This document shows positions 1 through 11,580 of a stretch of 64,000 nt of DNA, in pieces (within the stretch, counting starts at the first letter, position 1; each line of letters starts with the position of its first letter). A model generated the notes under the pieces. The model saw only the letters and a program-made list of their open reading frames with translations. It made no database searches and was not told the origin of the DNA. The DNA comes from Apostichopus japonicus. Taxonomy: Eukaryota; Echinodermata; Holothuroidea; Aspidochirotida; Stichopodidae. The position numbers and the translations under genes were made by a program. The stretch is from the NCBI RefSeq assembly GCF_037975245.1, contig NC_092580.1, positions 12,369,501 through 12,433,500 on the forward strand, written 5' to 3'.

Positions 1-861
1 AAGCCAAACAAGGGGGTGGGGAATGCAGAGTATCAACAGTGAAAAATATAAAATAAAGTCTACTTTTAGCTTCCAGGTGAAAGCCGGCTGGACGTATTAT
101 ACTTCATAGCCTCCAATGATTCCCCCAATTGCAAATATGGATAAATGGGGTCTATGTTAACCTCTACACATTGAGCATTGCAGTATCAAAATTAGACAAT
201 CAATAAAGGAAGCAGCTCTCAATTTGATTTTGCATTGGTTCACTGCATACCAAGGTATGGAGAAGGGTGTAAGGGTAGAGATAAAAGAAAAAAAGTGCAC
301 TATCCTACTAGCTCAATTGACACATACAAAAGTGACTGCATTTCAATTTGCTTTATTTGCTTTGCAATTGTAAAGAGATATAGTCTTTAACACATTTATG
401 TAGTCCAAGATTTATCCTTTTATTTAATTTCTATTTTTAAATGGGGTTGCATTAAAAACATTTTAGATTTGAATTAAGTATAATAAAAGAGTATTTTAAA
501 TAGTCCAATACTAAATACAAAAAAAAAACTGTATTTTATATGAAATAGATTTGTTTTCAAACCAATGAACTTAAACCAACAGTCAGTCAACTTTTGACTG
601 GTGAGCCAGCAAGATAATCAAGCACTCAGCCATGCACAAACTAATTACCAGCCAATCCCATGCTCTCCCCCCCAGCCCCCCCCCCCCCCTCTCACACACA
701 CTCACACCTCCAAAGAAATACAGTCTTTAACTCTTCAGAGCTAAAGACAGCTGGTGTTCTTTGTGAGACTCTTTCCATAATGTCTGCTACTTACCTAACA
801 AGACTTATAAAACAATTTTTTCCGACACAACAGAATGGAAACAAGTGAAACAAAAACTTAC
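1..861. other. AT-rich non-coding stretch, probable RPUSD3 intron
   Basis: I see no convincing gene here. The stretch holds several A-tracts and a poly-C run near 667-690 next to a short CA-rich tract. If the left RPUSD3-like gene continues off the left edge, this is intron sequence of that gene. Confidence 0.4.
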
Positions 862-921
862 GGGTACTACAGAGTTATCTCTGACATCATTTTCTGTAGG
901 TTCTTCCTCATTTTCTGACTG
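862..921 (-). CDS. candidate small acidic exon on the minus strand
   Basis: The minus strand shows a polypyrimidine tract and AG, then a 57-60 nt open stretch, then a strong GTAAGT donor. Read in phase 0 it encodes an acidic peptide beginning SENEEEPTEN and ending SVVP. It lies downstream of the RPUSD3-like exons on the same strand and may belong to that gene, but I could not match the peptide to the family and the phase link to the preceding exon is unproven. Confidence 0.4.
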
Positions 922-1778
922 CTAAAGAGAAACAAATACACCTCATTTGATTTGAATATAAATGATATTCAATGCACTTTACAAAATTCATGTAAGTAGA
1001 GATATGAAGGAGTATGGGGAGGGCAGGGGGGAGGGTAGGGTCAGGTACTTAACGGCACTTTGGTAACTTCTCTAGAATTACTGTTGAACATTACCAGATA
1101 GAACATAACATAAAGGAATCTTAACAACTAATAACTACTCCAATGTTGTTTTTTAATTTGGGAAATTTGCATTAACTTGTGTGCATAATAACATCACACA
1201 AAACCTTACAGTTTTGCATGAAAATTGGGCTGTGAATCAATTGAGATGTAAGATGCATACATCTCCCATCATCACAGAATTTACAATCAATTTACAAATT
1301 GTATCTTAAAGATCTGTACTCACTGGCCCCATATTAAGCATGCTATCACTTACAAAGCTTATGAGATTACATACTAGCTGTAGACTGTAGTGGTCGGAAA
1401 AAAAGCTCTGACTTCAAATTAGCCAAGAAATACACCATCCTTCCTATGTGTTTCACTAGTATGTGTTCTTCTGGTACAGTTCAGTTGGTAAAGACCAAGA
1501 AAATAATAAATGTTGTTTCACTGATCGATTCTGAGAGGTTCAGATCATTGTCCAGCTTGACTTGAGCCATATTTCATTCCATTTATTTTGTTGTATCACA
1601 ACATAAGTATGACATGTAACATAGCAGGAGATAAGAAACAAAACTTGTGGAAGGAAGTGTACTAAAAAACCTATGATAGGGCTTGTCTGGCAGTGACACT
1701 CCCTGAAAAAATACAGAACTTTACAGTTAGAATACAGAACAAAATACAAACAGAACCACCCCTCCCCACCCCCCTCAC

Positions 1779-1848
1779 CTCCTCAGTGTGTCAGTGTACT
1801 CTTTTGTAACATGACCTTTTTCTGCTGCACCTATGGAGTAAATCACTG
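1779..1848 (-). CDS. RPUSD3: probable third RPUSD3-like exon
   Basis: A minus-strand acceptor (TTTATCTTCAG) and a GTGAGG donor bound 70 nt. In phase 1, matching the preceding exon, it reads VIYSIGAAEKGHVTKEYTDT. The AAEKGHV part resembles the SEGKI-type turn of RluA-like enzymes. About 12 residues expected between this and the previous exon are missing, so a small exon may be unrecognised. A further 32-nt candidate lies at 1671-1702 in compatible phase but without family match. Confidence 0.45.
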
Positions 1849-3257
1849 CTGAAGATAAACAATTGAGTATGCACATTAGAACAACAGGACAATTGTGGCT
1901 AATGAGTTTAGGCATATATCAAAGTTAGGGAGACTTTATCTTTAGAGGGCCTCTGCGTAGACTATACTGTCTATAATACATGTTTGTGTCAAAGTGTGCT
2001 GAACACATCTTCCTCTGCAGATGGTGGGAAACACCGAGAGTGAGAAAGTCTCTGCAAGTGCTACTTACAAAAATAATCTAAAGCCTGCAGCACTTTTCGT
2101 CAGTTTGATGACTGGGAAACGCAAATACATACAAACTTGTGGCATGGACTATTAGACAAAGAACATGACTTCTCTGGTGCTTTGACTATCTCCAGAAAAG
2201 GTAGATTGCAAGCCTCCGCCAGTTGAGGTACGACTTCAGTGACTGAGACAGCGTCCGTTCTTCCTGTGTTAACTGACATCCCGGGTGGCTTTGCAATCAT
2301 GAGTAAACCATCTGCAGATATCAATTTATAAATCAAAAACATTTAGGTAAAACAATTAAGAAAGTATATTAATACATATATCAAGGGGACATTAAATGGC
2401 AGTCTCCAAACTGGAATGCCTGCCTCATACTTCTCTGAACACTTATCGAAATGAGAAGACTTGCTATCTAAGCTAGTATTTGTATCCGATCATCTCATGG
2501 ATAGTGTTTAAAATGATTTACTGAAACTTTGGATTCACTAAACTAATACTTTGATATACCCTCTCATTATACTTCTGATGCAGTCTACAGTGTACTACAA
2601 GTACAAGCTGAACACTAGCAGTCTCAGGCATGTCTATATGATTTGTATTTTACCATTACATCAAATACAGTGTAAACTAAAATAAAATTTTGTATCGAAG
2701 ATCGAAAAGCTACATATCGTAAAGTGAACTGACTACCATCGATGTTAAAAGATGGTCAGGTTCTAAATGAACTGAATGATTTGTTTTCTGCCAAACTTGT
2801 TGGTTAAGAGAAAAGCGTTTGTATCCTAGTTGGGCCTGTGCCATTCTTGTAACAATGTTAAAATTCACTTTTTTATTTCTTTCCAATATTTGTAAATATA
2901 TTCCAAATATTATACTGTGTATAAATTTGTGTAACCTTAAATGCTTTGTACAGTGACATTGTCAACAAAACCAATAAAAAGTAATGGGAAGGTAAGGAAA
3001 CAGATGTGAAACCTTTATGAGAACAAATGTTTGACTTTAAGATCTTTAACAACTCTTCTTTATTCTCAGGTGATTTAGTGTTGGACTGGTCAACATGGAT
3101 AAGAGATTCTCGCTGAACTTGTTTCGACTTTGATGAATACCTTGCAGTGTGAATCTTCCTTGCAAATCTAATCTCAGACTTCTGCCATGATTCCTCCAGT
3201 TGGACATGCAGTAATCTGCTGCAGCATTGACCCAGCCTCACACTTATTTCAGGTTGT
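1779..3257 (-). CDS. RPUSD3: RPUSD3-like mitochondrial pseudouridine synthase, N-terminal part
   Basis: This is the N-terminal portion of an RluA-family protein resembling RPUSD3, which in vertebrates acts in mitochondrial RNA pseudouridylation. Supported exons are 3013-3257, 2069-2311 and, less surely, 1779-1848. The splice phases agree: the first ends in phase 1 and the second begins in phase 1, rebuilding an Asp codon in ICSHK-DGLLMIAKPPGM. The first exon carries an Arg/Ser-rich stretch (RFARKIHTARYSS) typical of a mitochondrial presequence region. The second matches the family segment around IAKPPGM, VVPQLAEACNLP and EIVKAPEKS. An upstream first exon with the start codon is not identified, and the remainder should lie left of the window. 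An in-frame TGA at 2100-2102 breaks the second exon, so the gene may be a pseudogene or the base may be wrong. Confidence 0.7.
2069..2311 (-). CDS. RPUSD3: RPUSD3-like exon with in-frame TGA
   Basis: The acceptor is TATCTGCAG and the donor GTAAGT. The reading frame gives DGLLMIAKPPGMSV, then VVPQLAEACNLPFLEIV, then KFVCICVSQSSN, a TGA stop (minus strand, 2102-2100), and RKVLQALDYF in the same frame. The last block fits the family segment that follows the hydrophobic strand (SRLQKYF in human RPUSD3, from memory), so the exon appears to continue past the stop. Confidence 0.65.
3013..3257 (-). CDS. RPUSD3: RPUSD3-like exon with presequence region
   Basis: The acceptor on the minus strand is a pyrimidine tract ending in CTGTAG. 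The exon encodes 81 residues and ends AAA G before GTTTCA. It enters in phase 2, so an upstream exon is required. The N-terminal half is basic and Ser-rich; the C-terminal half (NKEELLKILKSNIC) leads directly into the catalytic-fold start in the next exon. Confidence 0.65.
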
Positions 3258-5270
3258 CTACAGGAAAATAAGAAAATGAAACATATTCTATGATTACTGC
3301 AGTTCCTGAATGATGATGATGTACAAGCAACAACAAGACAAAACAAAAGCACAAATGACTTTAAGGTACGATAGCTACTTCTGAGTACATCTCAAAGAAG
3401 CTTAAAAACAATTATCTTGTCAGATTTCTTGGATCTTTGAGATGAACACCCTACGGTACAGCAGTCACCTTCAAAGTCCATAATTAAGATGACCATGACG
3501 TAAGAATTACGTATTACAATTTAATTACGAATTAAGAGATACTATGGGACCTTATCAAATTATTGGTCACTCAGAAAACATGTACAATACTATGTTATCG
3601 ACAAAGGTCTCAAATATGATATAATTTATATTATTTATCATTTGCTTGTAGTTAAAAAGAATAGTATGTAGGCCTACAGAGGCAATTTTTTAATGGTAGT
3701 ACTGTGGACAGAGATAACCATATTGTCCATCTTGATGAGATAACCATATTGTCCATCTTGATGACGAAACTCATCTGCGTTAGGCTTGCTATTTTGTTCA
3801 TGTTAACAAAAGCTTCAATACACGTAACGAATATTTGTATACTGTACGTCTATTAAGAGCTTATTTTTCTAGTCTTTGGAGATGTTACTTGTAAAGGAAA
3901 TTGATTAAATGTATGGCTCAGCTACATCTTGTAGTTCAGGACTACATACAGTAGTACATTAATGTACCTATCAAATGAGTGAAATAGGCGATTTGTTACT
4001 GTCTGACATTATATGATAGGGATGATCTGATTGTTTGATTTAAAATATTAGAAAGGTGTGGTGTGCATTCATAATTAGGACAGCCTGCAAAATGTCAATT
4101 TGTACAAAAAGTCTAATTATTCATTAAGTGTTAAGATAAAAATTCTATTACAGTAATCTTTCTTTAATCAATCGTAAGTTGTTGATATGTAAATGAATCA
4201 GTGTAGGTGAGAATGGAATGCTCAAAATTCCAGATAAATGCGATAAGAACCTTTTCACTGGATTGGATACTGAAAAAGTCAAGGAACTGCTTTCTATCAA
4301 ACTAATAGAGTAATGTCATAACCCCAAACTTTAAAGCAAAACCCTTCACAGAGTTTGGCTATGGCATCTGTATAGTAATACACAGAGATATAGAAAAAAT
4401 ATAAGTATCATGCTGTTGTGGATACACCGTCGGTTCTTTTATGCATAGGAAAAATCAATACCAGGAGAAATGCTACAATTTAAGTTCAATGTATCAGATT
4501 TATGTGGCTACACCGCGCCAGGTCAGTTAAATTTTTTCCATTCCTTTTTGAACAACCATTTATAGAAAAGTTCAATACAAATAGAAATGCCAGAACCAAA
4601 GTTCAATGTATTATTCAGATGTATGATCCTAACATTGGTTGGGCTGATAAGGGATATAGCCAACCTTGTCCTAATCTACAATGTATTAATATACTAGGCT
4701 AAATGCCTAGGCTACTCAGGCTAGTAACCTGTCAAGGTACCTGTCGTTGCCAATTTGTTGACAAACACCACCTAGCCAAGGCCCTAGGCCATATCGCAAT
4801 CTTAATAAAGACTATTTTCATTCAAGCACTTAGCAGAGGTGTCACATCCATTAAGTACGTTGTCGGAATAGCATTTAACAAGCTCGGTCTAACGTTGTTA
4901 ATGAATTCTAACACAGCCTTTGTTACGAACGGGGTAGGCCTATATATACTGTAGTAGGCCTAGGCCTGTAGTAGGCTTAGTAGGCTAGGCCTAGTATTAC
5001 TATTAGTAGTCACAATCATGATATTGATAAAGCATTTCGCAAAACTAGATAATACTAACATAACCTATACGACAAAAAAAAAACGTGACTGAAGAAACTG
5101 AAGATTCAGCTCCCGGGATTTAATATTTTTTATCAAACTTGTACATTTATGTTGAGTTTTCATTACAGGTTAATCGATCGTTTGTTTTGATTTCCAATGT
5201 GAAATGAAGACAAGAAGTAGACTAGCACTTACATCACAGCTTACACTGTAAGCAGCGTGAAGTCATCGAG
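3258..5270. other. non-coding; contains a TAGGCCTA-rich cluster
   Basis: No exon is recognised. A 22-bp sentence (ATAACCATATTGTCCATCTTG) is directly repeated at about 3717-3763. Between about 4690 and 5000 the words AGGCCTA and GTAGGCTTAG recur many times on both strands. The upstream exon and promoter of the RPUSD3-like gene may lie here. Confidence 0.35.
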
Positions 5271-5281
5271 TTTAATAAATC

Positions 5282-6005
5282 GCCCAATTGACATGAATCC
5301 TCCAGATTTATTAAACTCGTTGGCATGAAGCAACGAGGTAAATGAATCTGGAGGATTCATGTCAATTGGGTGCGCGCGTACCATGTATGGAGGGTCATGT
5401 GATGTGTTCCAGGGTGGTACTATACTGATATTTCTCTGTAGCAGTTCGAGAACAATGTTAGTGACTTCGTGAAAGATTGGTCGGTTCGGACATGAGAACT
5501 AACGGCATAAGAAGGTACTGGTACTTCAGGCCTACGAAATAGTGCTAATATGCTAACGTTCAACCTTATTCTCTTGAATGAAGGCAGACTTTCTACATAA
5601 TCTTACTTATTAATACGGCTCTAGGGGCAAGCTTTGTCTCATATGGCCTAACGTTATTACTACACGCTATAAGTGAATGTAGAAATGGGAAATGTGGGGG
5701 AATGTTTAGTTCAGTGCAACCACGGAATTCTCCATGGAACAGAGCCTAATGCTGCTCGACGGGAATATAGCTATCACGTTAGGCTACAAGCACGGTTATT
5801 GCTAGGTAACGGGTGTCGTCTGCTGCTCTAAGCAGGCAAACACATTTACGTACTAGTTGGGTGAAATCATCATGCGTAATAGGGAGAGTAGTATATTAGT
5901 ACCCCCCTGGAACACATCACATGACCCTCCATACATGGTACGCGCGTACGCCCGTATTTACTGTGTGATAGTTCCTCCAGATTCATTTACCTCGTTGGCA
6001 TGAAG
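5282..6005. mobile_element. inverted-repeat element with a terminal hairpin
   Basis: Two arms of about 41 bp (5374-5414 and 5906-5946) are reverse complements and contain the word ATGTATGGAGGGTCATG. A further inverted match joins 5329-5356 to 5975-6005 (ACCTCGTTGGCATGAAG side). At the left end 5282-5308 and 5345-5371 form a 27-bp stem around a 36-nt loop. The centre has no transposase. It looks like a non-autonomous DNA transposon; family and target duplication are not resolved. Confidence 0.6.
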
Positions 6006-6810
6006 TTCTATGGGTGGCATACTCCTAGTATAAGAGTCTAAATCAATCCGCCAGAGAGTTCTCACGTCTCAGGAAAAGTGCCAAAAATGCCGCGCCAGAA
6101 GGAGAACATCCTTTCAGTTTGAAATGTTATCAATCAGCATCTGTTTTTCTTTTGTTGGCTTAGATGTTGGAGAGCATGAATGAATTAGTACATATGGTGC
6201 AAAAATGGGTCAATTGAGGCAAATTTTAGAACACTTGCGGTCTCCAGGAGAAGCGTACGAAAATTGTTTACTGCTATAAAGTATAAGTAAAAGAGGTTTG
6301 TTTACAAATTACAAAAACTTCAGGATCTCATAGCAAAACAAATGTACGTGGTCGTAATACGCAAAATTGATGGTGCCATGAAGAGTCAACTTGTCAGCTA
6401 TCCAGTGATGGGAGGCTACATTACTTTGAGGATGTAATAAGTCAGTCAATGCTGCATTTAAAGGGGGTGGGGGGGTAGCTGTAAACAAGATGCGATTTAT
6501 CGGTACCATACCACAAGTAGATACGTAGTACACATCCGCTGGAAAGGTTAACCATTGTCGGAAAAAAGAACTAAATGACCTAATGTAATGCTTGTTTTAG
6601 CATATTATCAGTTACCATCACTGTTGTTCTGTCTTGAGGGGGAAATAGCATAGTTTAAAGCACAGATGTGAAAATAAGGAAGACTGGTGCAAAGATTACC
6701 GTAGAAACTGATATAACCTAATTAGTCCACTTTTTGTCTTAAGGTCAAGGAACAGCATAGCAAATTTGTTTACTGGTGAGTATTTGCCTAGGATGGTGTA
6801 TAAAGTGACA

Positions 6811-6876
6811 AAAAATCCGGACACTAGTTTGTAAAAACGAAAAAATCCGGACACTAGTTTGTAAAAACGAAAAAAC
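6811..6876. repeat. 31-bp unit, two tandem copies
   Basis: The unit AAAAATCCGGACACTAGTTT plus a short tail is present twice in direct tandem with essentially no differences. The flanking 6.0-7.5 kb has no recognised gene; it holds only short spurious frames. Confidence 0.7.
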
Positions 6877-7512
6877 CTTATATGGAAAACTAAAGGTGGC
6901 ATGAATAGCCAACGTGTAAGTCGTCCAGAGGAGTAGCCTTTTTCTTGTAGGAATTACTACTAGGTCAGATCACATAAGTTTTACAATCAACGCCGTTTAT
7001 TTATATACACGGCTCTGGAGTTAACAGGTGGAATACATGTACGTTTATGTAACCATCTCCACATGACGATATTCTTCTACAATCACGATTTAAGAGTACT
7101 ACCCTAGTACCGTATACGTAATTAAGTAGTCTGTCGGGGAAATGGCGTGCACAATGATGATAGTTCTTTCCATAGGTTTATACGTTTGTGCTAATGTGAA
7201 ACATGATAAGGAGACTGAATGTCACTACATCAGGTTTTTAGAAATATCAGAAAAATGAGGAGGTTATTCTGAGAAAGCAGTGGTTACCCAGTCACTTTGC
7301 TAAACTTGTTTATAAGGGTGAAAATCAGTGACGGTTATGTAATGGAAACACCTAGTCATGCATAGGTTAGCTTTCTTCTGAAGCCCATCTGCTATCATCT
7401 TGTTGAGGATGTACAGCCTATACAGTTCGCGAAAATGTTTGCTGCGGAATAAAGCGAACAACCATTCTTCTTCTGCCCTCATTGATAATTCGGCAAAATG
7501 AGGGAACACGAG

Positions 7513-8005
7513 TATGGCAAGCCATGTGGGACAAACACTGCATAATATATCCGCGTATTAATTCGAATATATACGCGTATTAATTCGAATATACATGTGT
7601 TGTAGCCTACATGTGTAAAGTTTCGCTTTTTGAAGCGATCTCGCGAGCCCGCCAAAACATTTATCGTTGGTATATGTACACAGCAAGAGCGGAAATGTTT
7701 TTTCGTGTATATTCTAATTAATCCGTGCATATATTGGATTTAATCCCCATATGTATTTTATTTAATACGTGTATATATTCGAATTAATACGTGTATATAT
7801 TCGAATTAATACGTGTATATATTCGAATTAATACGTGTATATATTCGAATTAATACGTGTATATATTCGAATTAATACGCGGATATATTTGAGCCATATG
7901 ATTGGCTAATAATATATACGCGTATATATTCTAATTAATACGCGTATAAATTCCAATTAATACGCGGATATATTATGCAGTGTTTGTCCCACATGGCTTG
8001 CCATA
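7513..8005. mobile_element. MITE with 50-bp inverted ends and internal 22-bp repeats
   Basis: The ends are exact reverse complements over at least 50 bp, beginning TATGGCAAGCCATGTGGGAC. The outermost TA can be read as a TA target duplication, as in Tc1/mariner-type elements, but the symmetry makes that unprovable from one copy. Inside, the 22-bp unit AATTAATACGTGTATATATT-CG repeats in tandem (about 7755-7885), with inverted variants near both ends. No coding capacity. Confidence 0.8.
7755..7885. repeat. 22-bp minisatellite inside the MITE
   Basis: Five to six near-identical units of TTAATACGTGTATATATTCG occur head to tail. Diverged units with CGCG in place of CGTG lie on both sides, in both orientations, suggesting the array grew from the subterminal part of the element. 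Confidence 0.75.
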
Positions 8006-8258
8006 AACGCCAAGTCTTTAAACGGGCATCGTCACGGTATTTCTGAACCACAGACAATTATTTAAGGTCAAACATAATTACTTGGTAAACAAACTTCACA
8101 CAAAGACAAATTGTGCAAACAAATTTGAGTGAAAAGCTTATTGCTACCACGAGCATGGAACGCCGAGATTCCTCCATCAGGGGGTAGGAAGCTTTCAAAA
8201 AGTGGAGGGGGGCACAACATCAGAGGGACACGTTCTTGTCAAAGCCTATTCTGCTAAT

Positions 8259-8616
8259 CAAGGGCATAGGAACCGGGGGGATGGGGGCGCCAGCCTCCCA
8301 GTAAAAAATATGGGGGGGGGGGGGCGGAAGTATCATTCCGCCCCCCCCCCCGCTTCGCAAGTCAGAAAACACCTTTTTCAATGCCAAATGAGAAAAAATC
8401 TCATTTGGAGCACCAAATTGCATCTAAGGCCAGGTGAAAATGCAAAATTATTTACAAAATGGAGTGGGTGTTGAAGTGTGCTATATTGCACCAAATTGCA
8501 TCTTTGGCCACCTGGAAATGCAAAAAAATTCCCCTCCCCTTAGACCCCTCCCCCAGGCCGGCCATCGGTCTTCAGCCCCCCCCCCCCCCACTCAAAAGTA
8601 CCTTCCTATGCCTCTG
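8259..8616. mobile_element. hAT-type MITE, copy 1, with 8-bp target duplication
   Basis: The element starts CAAGGGCATAGGAA and ends with the imperfect reverse complement TTCCTATGCCTCTG. It is flanked by the direct 8-bp repeat CTGCTAAT at 8251-8258 and 8617-8624. Eight-bp duplications and CA-G-GG ends are hallmarks of hAT transposons. Poly-G sits just inside the left end and poly-C inside the right end. It is closely similar to the copy at 38464-38830. Overlapping open frames here are artefacts of this element. Confidence 0.85.
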
Positions 8617-8624
8617 CTGCTAAT

Positions 8625-10480
8625 TGCATATTTTATAACTTTGGAACGTTAGAAGCCTCGTGATGGGGAAGCAAAAGTTAGAGGTTAAAGTACAATTAAT
8701 GTGTCAACTTTTGTTGTAACTTTACACAAATACGTATGAAGTGCTCAAAACTGCACAAGGACCCCCACCCCCCCCCCCCCCCCAAAATTGTTAATGTGAT
8801 ATGATATCAGACTATACGGAGGATAGAGGGCGCATTTGCCAAACAACTCTCCCTTTCTATGCAAACAAAAAAGTCTGTGACTGCAGATGTACTTGTACCA
8901 GGATCTCCGACATCACATCTCTGACATTACTCTTTCGTTCTCAGGTTTGTATATATCACCATACTTTCTGATATGTTGATAGAGGCAAAGTAATAGATGA
9001 CGAATATCGTAGGGTGCATAAATTATGCATCTTGTGTAATATTGATTTGATTAGAGCACGGAACGATCCATTTCGATTTCATTCGTAAATTTCTTTGTAG
9101 CCGAAGCCTTATGTTAAGTCATGACTGTGTTAGGTTGTCGTGTTTGTCACGTTCCAAGCGAACAAGTTACGAGAAAAAGGACGTAAGAATCATCCAAACG
9201 TGACGGTTGTTTAGTCACTTGGGACAATGATAGACAATGCATCATGCATGTTCCTAAGTGATTACTATCCCTTTATTATAAGCATTCATGTATACATGTT
9301 CATGATTAACTATTTTATTCGAGTAATTATAAGGTAACTGCTTACCAGGAAGTAGAGAGGGCGTATGCAATTAGGCTAGTAAACGCAAGAGTCGGCTATA
9401 TAAACGTTCATACATATTGCGTGACAAAGGTATCACGTGACCGATAGACATGGGGATTACCCTTTGAGCTGAATCATGTCATTCAGGGGTTACCAGAACA
9501 ATTATTATTTGTACTAGATAAGTAACATTCAGGGATCTTCTCAACAAATAATGCTAGACCTATTTTCTGAAACTGTTATAGTTCTGTGAACATTTCATTG
9601 CGGCTATTATATTGAAGTTGCTTTGTTATTACTTGTAAGGAAAACAAAGTTTGTGACTGTAATGGGATCTCTGAAATAACTTCTCAGACAGTACTTAGAT
9701 CTCTCATGATAGTTTTTCTCCCAGTCAAATGGGGGGGGGGGGGGAGGAGGATATAGTAGGTATGTTAGAATTCTCTTGACACATGTAAATAAAGGAAGGA
9801 ATTAACAAACAAAGAAATAGAAGAGCAGATACCCGCACAAAATATGAAAATACCAGAACAGGAATAACATATCAGATCCAATGGAGAACAGAAGAGTAAA
9901 AGTATAACAGATCAAATAAATAGAACTAAAGACTCTATAAATGATAAAAACAAGTTAATTTAACATTAATTCTCTCAAAACGATTGAGAATGGTAAGAAA
10001 ACTGGTGTGCACATATTCTGATTTAAATCGATTTGGTATTTGAAGAAAAAAAGATACTTTCAATCTTTTTCAATGTGTTCTTGTCTGAGATGTTAAACGA
10101 GAGCAAAGGATGTGATTGTGTCATTGTATCCTCTTTATAAATTTGGTAAGTTGTCCACATAAACTTGTCAATATGTTTTCATTTTGTAGTTATTATGTCT
10201 TTACCACATACATAGCAAATTGCCTCATTGAGGACTAATATGTTAACTAGATAATACATGCCATTATGTAGGATGTAGTCGGTATTACTCATTAAAACCA
10301 TAGTTTTTAATTGTTTGTGAATATTAGTATAGGCAGATGTTTCTGACAATTGTAATCGTAATTATTGTTTGTCCTTCTGTTTTTCTTTTTCTATCTTATC
10401 TGTATAATGAATTATGTGAAAATATACTTAAGTCTGATATGTTTGTATGTATGGGTGTGCGTGTGTGTGTGCGTTTGTGA
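8625..10480. other. no gene recognised
   Basis: The stretch contains poly-C (8761-8782) and poly-G (9729-9742) tracts and AT-rich unique sequence. I found no convincing exon, RNA gene or element boundary. Confidence 0.4.
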
Positions 10481-10488
10481 CGCCCAGC

Positions 10489-11580
10489 ATGTAAACACAA
10501 TATCTCGAGAAAGGAATGTTGGACCAACTTCATGTTTGGTATGTAGATGTACCACATTGAGTACAAGGAGCCTATTGTTTTTTTTTGTGGAGGTCACTTG
10601 GGGTCACCAGGGGTCAAATTGTGGAAACCTTGTAAACACGATATCTCAAGAAAGGAAGCTTAAGAAAGCCTCATGTTTAGTGTGTAGAAGTACCATATTG
10701 AGTACAGGAAGCCTATTGTATTTGTGTGGAGGTTAAAAGGTCATTTAGGGTCACTAGGGGTCAAATTGTGAAAACCTTGTTAACAAGATATCTCAAGAAA
10801 GAAATGTTGGACCAATGTCATGTTTGGTATGTAGATTTACCACATTGAGTACAAGAAGCATATTGTTGTCTGTAGAGGTCAAAGGTCATTTCGGGTCACC
10901 AGGGGTCAAATTGTGAAAACCTTGTAAACATGGTATCTCAAGAAGGGAATGTTGGACCAACTTTATGTGTAGTGTGTAGATGTACCACATTGAGTACAAG
11001 TAGCCATTTTCTGTGGAGGTCGAATGTCATTTGGGGTCACTAGGGGTCAAATTGTGAAAACCTTGTAAACATGATAGCTCACAAAAGGAAACTAAGGCAA
11101 ACCCCATATTTAGTGTGTAGACTTACCACACTGAGTACAGGAAGCCTAATGTTTTTGGTGTAGGTCAAAGTACATTTGGGGACAACAGGTCAAATTGTAT
11201 ATATTTGGTTTGTAGATGTACCATATTAAATTTAAGGAGACTATTATTGCTTTTGGTGGAGGTCAAAGGTCTTTGAAGTCAGCAAATGCCAAACATTTAC
11301 CTCACTCCCCTCTTACCTGTCTCTCCACACTAACACATCTGCTTAAACATAATATCGTAAGGGAAGCTTGGACTGATCGCATATTTGGTATGTTATTGTA
11401 CCACGGCATTGAGTACAAGAAGGTCAATGGTCATTTGAGTTCACCAGGGGTCAGATTGTGAAACCATGTTTTACACAATATTTCAACAAGGACTGATGTC
11501 ATATTTATTATGTTGACGTATCTATCACATTAGGTACAAGAAGCTTGTTGCTGAGGTCAATGGTCATTTCAGGACAGCCT
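10489..11580 (+). repeat. 143-bp tandem satellite rich in AGGTCA half-sites
   Basis: About seven units run in tandem with a period near 143-144 bp, anchored by CTTGTAAACATGATATCTC at about 10489, 10632, 10775, 10919 and 11062. Each unit includes a GTACCACATTGAGTACAAG block, then a GGAGGTCAAAGGTCATTTGG block, then GGGTCACCAGGGGTCAAATT. Later units decay. The same family recurs at 12.55-13.2, 23.3-24.0 (inverted), 33.0-33.4 and 53.44-53.54 kb. Confidence 0.85.
10876..10888 (+). promoter_or_regulatory. perfect DR1 nuclear-receptor-type site in the satellite
   Basis: The satellite unit reads AGGTCAAAGGTCA, two AGGTCA half-sites separated by one base. RXR, HNF4, COUP-TF and PPAR-type receptors bind this arrangement. 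Other perfect copies are at 33256-33268 (+) and 23949-23961 (minus). Binding in this genome is not shown. Confidence 0.4.

Noticed and set aside
8202-8652. Overlapping open frames rich in Pro/Gly
   Set aside because: They lie in the hAT-type MITE and its poly-G/poly-C tracts, and its second copy at 38.5 kb breaks the frames.
10365-10736. 123-residue open frame with Val/Cys repeats
   Set aside because: It crosses a GT dinucleotide run and two satellite units; the Cys and Thr content comes from the repeat.
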